Part shown: positions 1 through 5,577 of the stretch, piece by piece
Numbering within the stretch: the first letter of the stretch is position 1
Layout of the letters: every line of letters begins with the position of its first letter
Assembly (NCBI GenBank): GCA_025935515.1
Contig: JAICVC010000069.1
Location: 1 to 10,275, forward strand
DNA from: Sphingomonas sp.
Lineage (GTDB): Bacteria; Pseudomonadota; Alphaproteobacteria; Sphingomonadales; Sphingomonadaceae
Length of the DNA: 10,275 bases
Direction: 5' to 3'
The notes under the pieces: model-generated
Databases searched by the model: none
Told to the model about the DNA's origin: nothing
The model's input: the letters and a program-made list of their open reading frames with translations, nothing else
Made by a program: the position numbers and the translations under genes

Positions 1-13
1 ATAGGCGGGGCGA

Positions 14-214
14 GTGCCCGACGGCGAGCGCAAGGCCTATCCGCTACGCGTCGATCCCGCGCTGTGGGCGGCGGTCGAGCGTTGCGCTGCGGCCGAGCTG
101 CGCAGCGTCAACGCCCAGGTCGAATGCCTGCTTCGCGAAGCGCTCGCGGAGCGGGGGGTCAAGCTGAAGCAGCCCGCGCCGCGCAAGCGCGGCCGGCCGC
201 CGAAGGAGAAATGA
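14..214 (+). CDS. Ribbon-helix-helix (Arc/HicB-like) DNA-binding protein with AT-hook-like tail
   Basis: A 66-residue protein. Residues 9-46 read as a ribbon-helix-helix fold: a beta strand (YPLRVDPALW), a helix (AAVERCAAAEL), the turn RSVNAQ, and a second helix (VECLLREALAE). RSVNAQ before helix 2 is typical of Arc/MetJ-type repressors and the HicB antitoxin DNA-binding part, so a dimeric DNA-binding regulator is likely. The tail is very basic, and residues 57-64 (RKRGRPPK) contain an RGRP core like a eukaryotic AT-hook. A TAG lies in frame at 2-4, so the GTG at 14 is the only start; GGGG lies just upstream. The stop codon is one base from the next ATG, so the two genes are probably co-translated. 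No toxin gene is visible, so an antitoxin role is not supported. The target is unknown. Confidence 0.75.
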   Translation: MPDGERKAYPLRVDPALWAAVERCAAAELRSVNAQVECLLREALAERGVKLKQPAPRKRGRPPKEK

Positions 215-215
215 G

Positions 216-461
216 ATGAGCGACGGTCCGCAATGGTTCGCGCCCAAGCGCTATGGCTTTGGCGCCGGCCTCCCGATCAGCTGGCAGGGATGGGCGGTGA
301 CGCTCGGCTTCGTCGCCGTCGTGCTTTGTCTGTCCCTGTTGTTTCGCGACCAGCCGCTGAGATTGCTCGGCTCGCTCGCGCCCTTCATTGTCGGTTTCAT
401 CGTGATCGCCGCGCGAACCACCCGTGGCGGCTGGCGGTGGCGGTGGGGCGATGAGGACTAG
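216..461 (+). CDS. Small two-TM membrane protein, function unknown
   Basis: An 81-residue protein with two hydrophobic segments, about residues 24-43 and 48-66, joined by a short charged turn (FRDQPLR). It ends in an aromatic/basic then acidic tail (GGWRWRWGDED). It should sit in the inner membrane. The ATG at 216 has a good AAGGAG ribosome site at 203-208, inside the end of the preceding gene, which it follows by one base. From memory, similar short proteins with a WFAPKRYG...GGWRWRWG pattern are common hypothetical proteins in sphingomonads, but I know of no assigned function. Its stop codon shares four bases (CTAG) with the stop of the convergent SLOG gene. Confidence 0.75.
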   Translation: MSDGPQWFAPKRYGFGAGLPISWQGWAVTLGFVAVVLCLSLLFRDQPLRLLGSLAPFIVGFIVIAARTTRGGWRWRWGDED

Positions 462-2293
462 CCGACCGAAAGATCGCGCTGCTGGTTGACGAGCCGCCAC
501 TCGTCGAGATCGGCCAGCATGATCCGCGCCGCCTGCTCGGCGAGGTCGGCGGCGCGCGACAGGGCGACGTCCTTGCGCAGCTCCTGCTCGATCTGCCGCA
601 GCGTGTTCGCAGTCGCCATCGAGCGCAGGGCATCGCCGCCGAAATCGGCCTGAAAGCGGATTCCGAAGACTGCGGTGCCGAGCGCCGGGAAGCCCGCCGA
701 CACCAGGGTGAACCAATTGCCGTAAACGCTCACGAAATCAGCGCCGATACCGAGGCCGACCAGCGTCGCCACCGAGACCAGCAGGGTCGCCGCGAACAGC
801 ACCATGCCGATCTGTCCCAGGCGATGGTCGAGCAGGTCGATCTGCTTCGCGTTGCGCTGGTGATAGCTCATTTGCGGTTCGACCTCGTGCTCGGCGATGG
901 CTTTGCCGAGGCGCGCCGCGCAGGCCCGGTCGATGACGCCTGCCGGGCAGCCCATCGCTCGCCAGATCCCGCTCGCATACCAGTCGATCCAGCGCTTGGG
1001 CACCGGATTGGTCTGGGTGCCCGGCGGGTCGGGCGCCGCGATCCCCAACAGCTTGAGGCTGCGCATCGGCCGCAGCCGCTCGGCGAGCTGGCGATAGTCG
1101 AGCCAACGGCGATGCCATTCCTGGCGGGCGCCGATGAACGCGTTGAGGATGATCGCAAGCGTGATCAGCAACTCGACCGCCGCGAATTCGAATTTGAGGT
1201 GGGGCGCCATGAACGCGCTGAGTCCCAGGCAAACCGCAAGTCCGCCGAGCAGGAAGTTGAAAATATGCCCGCTGCGGTAGGTCTGGGCAAAATGGGTCGC
1301 GAGCCGGTCGGCCCAGCTGTAGGATTCCTCGAGCAAGTCGATCCCGGTCGCGATGTTTTGCACTTCGCCGCAGCCGGCGCGGTAACGCTGCCATTCGTCG
1401 CGGATCTGCGCTTCGGCATGCTTCATCGTGAGATCGCGGGCGCGGAACGGCCGTACTCCTGCGGCGGTCAGCAAGAGCGGATATTCGATCCGCGCCCGGA
1501 TGCGCCGCAGCCGCTCGCCGAGGAACCGCTTGAGGAAATTCTGCTCCGACTCGTCGGGCGGCGGCATCAGCAGCCCGCGCAACAATGCATCGACGTCTTC
1601 GCGAGCGAGGGGACGAGCCACCCCCGGGTCGTCCGCGACAGTGACCACGGTCGGGTCGAAGGCGCTCCACAGCACCCGCGTATCGCCGCCGGGGGACAGC
1701 GGGACGTGGACAATCGCAGTTCCCCGGGTCAGCGCCAGCTGGACGACTTCCCCGGTGCCGCCGCGGCCGCGCGGCGGGAGCCCGTCCCAGACCGCGATCA
1801 GCACATCGCAATGGGCGACGGTGGCGCGGCCGGTCATCACATAAGCGTCGAGCCCATGTTCGGGGTCGCCCGGAAGCTCCAGCAGGCAATCGGCGCGGGC
1901 GATCAGCGCATCGAAGCGTTCGCGCGCCCCGTGGTTCGCCAGGCTTGCGCGATAGGCCGAGCGCTCGAACGGAAGGATTGCCTGCAGGTCCCAGCCGAGC
2001 TCGAGCGCGACCTCGGCGGCGATCTGGTCGGCGCCGTCGGCGACCGGCGAGACGAACCGCAGCTTTGGTGCGAAGCCGGCAAAGCAGTCGCGCTCGGCAT
2101 CGAGCAAAGCGCGGCCGGACTCCTCGATCTGCTGCAACACGTCGCGCACCCGCTCGCGAAGGACCGGCACGCTGGCCTCGGGAAGCACGTCGGCGCGATG
2201 GCCGGTCACTCCGACGCAGAGGACGAACGGGACGGGCGGCGGACCCGACTGGCGGACCCGACTCCCTGCTTCAGTTGCGCTCAGTGCCCGCAT
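458..2293 (-). CDS. SLOG-domain protein with SLATT-like membrane segments (predicted ligand-gated membrane effector)
   Basis: A 611-residue protein and the last gene of the cluster. Residues 23-200 look like a SLOG Rossmann-type domain: VGVTGHR (27-33), SPVADGADQIAAEVALELGW (82-101), ILPF (106-109), HCDVLIAVWDG (161-171) and the glycine loop RGRGGTGEVVQLAL (175-188). Two hydrophobic pairs follow. The first (343-363 and 370-388) leads into a helix with W..DYRQLAERLR (397-408), the usual SLATT arrangement. The second lies at about 495-516 and 526-546. SLOG domains bind nucleotide-type ligands in studied cases such as ThsA, and SLATT is a predicted pore-forming effector domain (family knowledge). 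Ligand-triggered membrane damage is inference. The ATG at 2293 directly follows an in-frame TGA and no other usable start precedes the domain; its ribosome site is weak. It lies 54 bases after the lipoprotein gene. Confidence 0.8.
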   Translation of the reverse strand: MRALSATEAGSRVRQSGPPPVPFVLCVGVTGHRADVLPEASVPVLRERVRDVLQQIEESGRALLDAERDCFAGFAPKLRFVSPVADGADQIAAEVALELGWDLQAILPFERSAYRASLANHGARERFDALIARADCLLELPGDPEHGLDAYVMTGRATVAHCDVLIAVWDGLPPRGRGGTGEVVQLALTRGTAIVHVPLSPGGDTRVLWSAFDPTVVTVADDPGVARPLAREDVDALLRGLLMPPPDESEQNFLKRFLGERLRRIRARIEYPLLLTAAGVRPFRARDLTMKHAEAQIRDEWQRYRAGCGEVQNIATGIDLLEESYSWADRLATHFAQTYRSGHIFNFLLGGLAVCLGLSAFMAPHLKFEFAAVELLITLAIILNAFIGARQEWHRRWLDYRQLAERLRPMRSLKLLGIAAPDPPGTQTNPVPKRWIDWYASGIWRAMGCPAGVIDRACAARLGKAIAEHEVEPQMSYHQRNAKQIDLLDHRLGQIGMVLFAATLLVSVATLVGLGIGADFVSVYGNWFTLVSAGFPALGTAVFGIRFQADFGGDALRSMATANTLRQIEQELRKDVALSRAADLAEQAARIMLADLDEWRLVNQQRDLSVG

Positions 2294-2298
2294 TCACA

Positions 2299-2314
2299 CG
2301 CGTTTGAACACGCG
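2299..2314. promoter_or_regulatory. Inverted repeat just upstream of the SLOG gene start
   Basis: A perfect CGCGT-TTGAAC-ACGCG inverted repeat ends five bases before the ATG of the SLOG-SLATT gene, in the 54-base gap after the lipoprotein gene. It occupies the place where a ribosome site should be, and no good Shine-Dalgarno sequence is visible. It could be an RNA hairpin limiting translation of a potentially toxic effector, or a protein-binding site. No function is shown by sequence alone. Confidence 0.35.
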
Positions 2315-2347
2315 GGTCGCAAAGCCGAAAACGACCGCCAGCTTTGG

Positions 2348-2866
2348 TCACTGCCAGTTGCCGCCGCCATTATCGACGATCGGGTCGACCGACGGTCCGC
2401 TATCGAAGTTAAGCCGATAATTGACCGTCACGGGCGCACCATAGTTCAAGTCCCAGAAGATTAGCTGCTTCCCGCCGTTGGAGACGGTCGGGCCAAGGAT
2501 TTGGGTTGAATTGATCCCCGTCTGCGGTTGCGACTTTGCGTTTACGCCCTCCCACACATCAAGGCCCCCGGGATCCTTGAACGAGGCAGTTGTCGGGCCC
2601 TGAATGTCCACCACGAACATCGTGGGCCCGGCGTTCTGGGCAAGCGTTGTTTTCGCGGTGCTTGGGTTCTGGGGGTTGCCGCCGTTGAATGACACCTTCC
2701 AGGCACCAGCCTGCCAAACGACGTGAACTTTCTGGGTTGCCCCGGCCGCGGGCGGCTTACCAGTACCAGCGCCGCCGCCACCGCCGCCGCCTTTGGAACC
2801 GTTGCAGCCCGCGAGGATCAACGTCGCGGCGGAAACTGCGAGAATTGCCTTCATGCGTCCTGTCAT
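2348..2866 (-). CDS. Lipoprotein with Gly-rich linker, homologous to the adjacent 133-aa protein
   Basis: A 172-residue protein. Residues 1-21 form a lipoprotein signal (MKAILAVSAATLILAG then Cys21; lipobox LAGC). Asn at +2 gives no inner-membrane retention signal, so outer-membrane anchoring is likely. A glycine-rich linker follows (seven Gly at 26-32), then a probably beta-rich domain from about residue 45. The C-terminal half aligns with the upstream gene product: VW.G.N, G.NSTQ, V.Y.LNF, and the end motif DPIVDNGGGN (161-170). It has no cysteine beyond the lipidated one, as expected for an exported domain. The ATG at 2866 is preferred to the one at 2854 because an AAGGGGGAAAG ribosome site sits just upstream. 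The gene starts 32 bases after its homologue. I do not recognise the family, and its role is unknown. Confidence 0.75.
   Translation of the reverse strand: MTGRMKAILAVSAATLILAGCNGSKGGGGGGGAGTGKPPAAGATQKVHVVWQAGAWKVSFNGGNPQNPSTAKTTLAQNAGPTMFVVDIQGPTTASFKDPGGLDVWEGVNAKSQPQTGINSTQILGPTVSNGGKQLIFWDLNYGAPVTVNYRLNFDSGPSVDPIVDNGGGNWQ
2771..2791. repeat. Short GCC/ACC triplet run encoding polyglycine
   Basis: A near-perfect triplet run (GCC with one ACC) that encodes the seven-glycine linker just after the lipidation site of the lipoprotein. Such runs can change length by slippage, which would alter only the linker. Confidence 0.6.
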
Positions 2867-2898
2867 CTGCTTTCCCCCTTTGATTCTCTTGTGACAGA

Positions 2899-3300
2899 TT
2901 AGGCCGCGTTACCGCCGCCGTTGTCGAAAATCGGATCGCATTCCGCTGCCGATCCGTCTGCGGCCACGAAGTTGAGCTGATACCGAACCTCGCGCGGCTC
3001 ACCGCTATTCGCGTTGACCAAGGTCAAAGTCTTCGCATCGCAAGCGCCAACGCTCAGCTGTGTAGAGTTCTGGCCGGGTGCCGGTGGACAAGGTACATTG
3101 TCGCCTGCCCATACCGGATCGGCGGTCTTGAACTGGAGATTCTTGCCGGTCTGATCGTGCAAATCGAAGTCGATCGAATGCGCGCCGCTGTCCTTGTCGA
3201 GCTTCAGCCGTGCATGCTTGGCTTTGACGCCGTCCACCTCGAAATCGATCGCGCCGGAATCATCCAATGCCGCACGAACCTTGACCTTCTTCTGTTTCAT
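2899..3300 (-). CDS. 133-aa cytoplasmic protein with DPIFDNGGGN end motif, homologue of the neighbouring lipoprotein
   Basis: A 133-residue protein with no signal peptide or TM segment, starting KQKKVKVRAAL. It seems beta-rich with alternating charged and hydrophobic residues. Its second half matches the lipoprotein encoded downstream: DPVWAGDN (61-68), GQNSTQ (76-81), EVRYQLNF (104-111) and DPIFDNGGGN (122-131). Unlike that protein it has three cysteines (71, 87, 121), fitting the reducing cytoplasm. The ribosome site AAGGAAGGG overlaps the TAA of the TIR gene, and only 12 bases separate the genes, so translation is very probably coupled to the TIR protein. I cannot name the family. A partner or ligand-binding role for the TIR or SLOG protein is a guess from position only. 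Confidence 0.75.
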   Translation of the reverse strand: MKQKKVKVRAALDDSGAIDFEVDGVKAKHARLKLDKDSGAHSIDFDLHDQTGKNLQFKTADPVWAGDNVPCPPAPGQNSTQLSVGACDAKTLTLVNANSGEPREVRYQLNFVAADGSAAECDPIFDNGGGNAA

Positions 3301-3312
3301 TCGGGCCCTTCC

Positions 3313-5469
3313 TTATCCGATGCGTAAGGTGGGATATTTGTAGCCTGCGCGTTCAAGCTGCTGACGCAGGGGTCGCGCTTCAGCACTGCGGCCCAAACGA
3401 TCCAGTAGCTCGATATGGATTTGCGCTTCGGCGGGCCGCTCAGCGATGCCTGGTGGGATGAGAGATAAGCCCGCTTGCCATGCCACCTTGGCGCCGTTTG
3501 AATTCCCGTTGGCGCGCTGAATATCGCCGACAACGCGATAGGCCTTGGCGAGGTTGAATCGATCGAGCGTCGGGTCGGTGTTCTTGATTGTCTTTGCCAC
3601 ATCGATCGCCCGATCGCCCGAAGTCAGTGCGGATGCCGAGTTACCTCGCACTGCCGCGATCTGGGCGCGGTTGAGCCAGCAATCCCGAAGGATGCCGCGC
3701 CAATCTTGCACCGTTGAATCCTTACGAAGGACCCCAGCGATCGTGTTGCAAGCCCATTCGTTGAACTGCGCCGCTTCATTTGCAGCGCCGGTAAGCAGCA
3801 GCAATTCAGCAAGGTTGGTCTTGGCCTTTGCAGCAAAGGCCAACCACTTGCTGTTGTCGGGCTCAACGCTCGTCAGCTGATCGCCGGTTGCGACCGCGGC
3901 GCGCATATGTGTCAGCGCCTCGGGCATCCTCGATTGGAATGCGTAAAGGTTCGCCAGCCCGCGCTCGGCCGGGATCAGTTTTTGCCGCCAACTGACGTCG
4001 CCGTGTCGATCTGACATGAGTCTGGTGAGCAGCGCGACATCCTGCTCGCGAAGCTCTGTTGCCCGCTTCAAATTGCCAGCATCTTTTTCGGCGTCGGCAT
4101 ACCAGGCGAGGGATTCCGCCAGGGATTGCTGATAGTCACGGTTTGTTGGGTCGGCAGTTGTGAGCGCTTCGATCATCCGAAATGCCTGCGCCCACTGCGC
4201 AGCCGCTTCCGGGAAGCGACGTTGCGCGGTGAGAACGACGGCGAGGTTTGCGTCGGCGTTCTGCACCTCCATCCGCCATTTCATATTGTCGGGCTCGATC
4301 GCGACCATTTTGTCCGCCAGGCGTTTGTATTCGCGGAACGCGCCTTCTGCATTGGTTGTCTGGCCGCGCCGCAGGGCAATATCGGCGAACGCAAATGCGT
4401 TCTGCGCCTGGTCGTAGAGCCGCTGTGGATCGTCCGGATTCCGACGCACGGCTTCGGCAGTCCCGAGAGCGGCTTCGCGATATAGGGCATAGGCGGTACT
4501 CAAATCTCCCCGATTTGCCGCCACCTCGGCCATTAGGCTGAGCGCGCGCGATCTCTGCAACAAGGCTGCGTCGGTCAGTTCGGCCGCATCCTGGTTCTTG
4601 TAATAAGCCAGGACTCGCGAGCCGACTCCGTCGAGCGCGTCCAATCGGCCGATTGGCTCCAGCTTGTCCTTGAGATCGCCAAGCATGAACGCGACCAGCC
4701 CTTCAGCCTCCTTGCGTTGATCACGCGCTTCGTCGCGCGCCTGGATCGCGGTCACGGCCAGCGTGCTCGTCACGGCCATCCCGCCGAGTGAGGCCGCGGC
4801 GAGCCAGGCCATCTGCCGGTGCCGGCGCGTAGTGTCGCGCTGGACCAGCTCGTCCAGCCCGACGCCGAGCATGCCCGCGACCAGCTTGAGGAAGGCCAGG
4901 CGTTTGCCCTCGCCGCTGTCGCGGAAATCGGCGGCCAGCGGCTCCGCCCGCTTCGTCGTCTGGTGGCCGCGCCGATCATATTTGTAGCGGAGCGCCGGCG
5001 GGAAACATTCCTCGGCCTCGCGGCCGGGGATGTCGCTGGCGAATGGTTCACCGGCCGCAACGGCCGCGAGGACGCAGCCTTCAGGACGCGTCCGCTTGAA
5101 ATTCTCGATCTCGGCGTTGGTCCAGCGCGAGTTTGCGGCCTCCGGCGAACACAGCACGACCAGGAATTGCGACGCGGCGAGCGCCGCCTTGATCTCCTCG
5201 CCAAGGTCGGCGCCCGCGGACAAATCCTGCTGGTCGCGGAAGATCGGACTCAGGCGCCGCGGAACCACGCCGTTCGCGGTCAGCTTGCCGGCGAGCGAGT
5301 GTGGCACGCGGAACTTCTCGAGCTCCCGGTGCAGCCAGTCGGCGAGTTGCTTGTCCTTGTGGCTGTAACTGAGAAACGCATAGTAGCGGGTGCGCAGGCG
5401 CGGCACACGCGGCGCGTCCACCGCGTCCGCGGAGCGGTCGAATGCCGGCAATCGGGCAAGCCTCACCAT
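3313..5469 (-). CDS. TIR-domain protein with single TM and C-terminal TPR region
   Basis: A 718-residue protein and the first gene of the cluster. Residues 29-165 are a TIR domain: box 1 YYAFLSYSHKD (29-39), the loop RDQQDLSAGADLGEEI (78-93), the core strand FLVVLCSPEA (102-111), and SRWTNAEIENF (114-124). E120, four residues after Trp, is where NAD-cleaving TIRs such as SARM1 carry the catalytic glutamate. A TM helix spans about 220-242. A segment FMLGDLKDKLEP (261-272) follows, seen next to TPR regions in other signalling proteins. From about 300 to the end, helix-turn-helix repeats with (A/V)EPDN.KW spacing look TPR-like. The ATG at 5469 was chosen because the TIR domain begins 28 residues later, GGGGGCGG lies upstream, and any further extension runs antisense through ispG. 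Cytosolic TIR and periplasmic TPR are inferred from the topology. Confidence 0.85.
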   Translation of the reverse strand: MVRLARLPAFDRSADAVDAPRVPRLRTRYYAFLSYSHKDKQLADWLHRELEKFRVPHSLAGKLTANGVVPRRLSPIFRDQQDLSAGADLGEEIKAALAASQFLVVLCSPEAANSRWTNAEIENFKRTRPEGCVLAAVAAGEPFASDIPGREAEECFPPALRYKYDRRGHQTTKRAEPLAADFRDSGEGKRLAFLKLVAGMLGVGLDELVQRDTTRRHRQMAWLAAASLGGMAVTSTLAVTAIQARDEARDQRKEAEGLVAFMLGDLKDKLEPIGRLDALDGVGSRVLAYYKNQDAAELTDAALLQRSRALSLMAEVAANRGDLSTAYALYREAALGTAEAVRRNPDDPQRLYDQAQNAFAFADIALRRGQTTNAEGAFREYKRLADKMVAIEPDNMKWRMEVQNADANLAVVLTAQRRFPEAAAQWAQAFRMIEALTTADPTNRDYQQSLAESLAWYADAEKDAGNLKRATELREQDVALLTRLMSDRHGDVSWRQKLIPAERGLANLYAFQSRMPEALTHMRAAVATGDQLTSVEPDNSKWLAFAAKAKTNLAELLLLTGAANEAAQFNEWACNTIAGVLRKDSTVQDWRGILRDCWLNRAQIAAVRGNSASALTSGDRAIDVAKTIKNTDPTLDRFNLAKAYRVVGDIQRANGNSNGAKVAWQAGLSLIPPGIAERPAEAQIHIELLDRLGRSAEARPLRQQLERAGYKYPTLRIG

Positions 5470-5488
5470 GCGCCGCCCCCGAGCGAGT

Positions 5489-5514
5489 CCCGTTAACCCT
5501 GTTAACACAACGGG
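5489..5514. promoter_or_regulatory. Inverted repeat with paired GTTAAC sites between the TIR gene and ispG
   Basis: Two palindromic GTTAAC hexamers (5492-5497 and 5501-5506) are separated by three bases, inside outer arms CCCGTT (5489-5494) and AACGGG (5509-5514). The element lies 20 bases upstream of the TIR start, in the region that must hold both divergent promoters. It could be an operator controlling the TIR operon, or part of its 5' leader. No -35/-10 pair for the TIR gene could be assigned with confidence. Confidence 0.35.
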
Positions 5515-5543
5515 ATAAGGTCGGCGAATCTCGGCAAGTGGTT

Positions 5544-5569
5544 TTCCCCAACGGGGGAACGCCTTATAT
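5544..5569 (+). promoter_or_regulatory. Possible ispG promoter: hairpin followed by a TTATAT -10-like box
   Basis: The arms TTCCCC (5544-5549) and GGGGAA (5554-5559) can form a small hairpin. TTATAT at 5564-5569 resembles a -10 box, and transcription would then start within a few bases of the ispG ATG at 5578. No ribosome site precedes that ATG, which fits a leaderless transcript. No good -35 hexamer is visible, so the call is tentative. Confidence 0.3.
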
Positions 5570-5577
5570 GCCGGTCC

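Noticed and set aside
14..461. Toxin-antitoxin pair formed by the RHH protein and the small membrane protein
   Set aside because: The second protein has no known toxin features beyond being small and membrane-embedded, and the order alone is not sufficient.
824..2464. 546-codon plus-strand frame
   Set aside because: It is antisense to the SLOG-SLATT gene, its translation shows no recognisable domain, and the opposite strand encodes clear SLOG motifs.
458..5469. Assignment as a canonical Thoeris or CBASS system
   Set aside because: There is no Sir2-SLOG ThsA, no Macro-TM effector and no CD-NTase gene; only the TIR-plus-SLOG logic is shared, so it is reported as a hypothesis.
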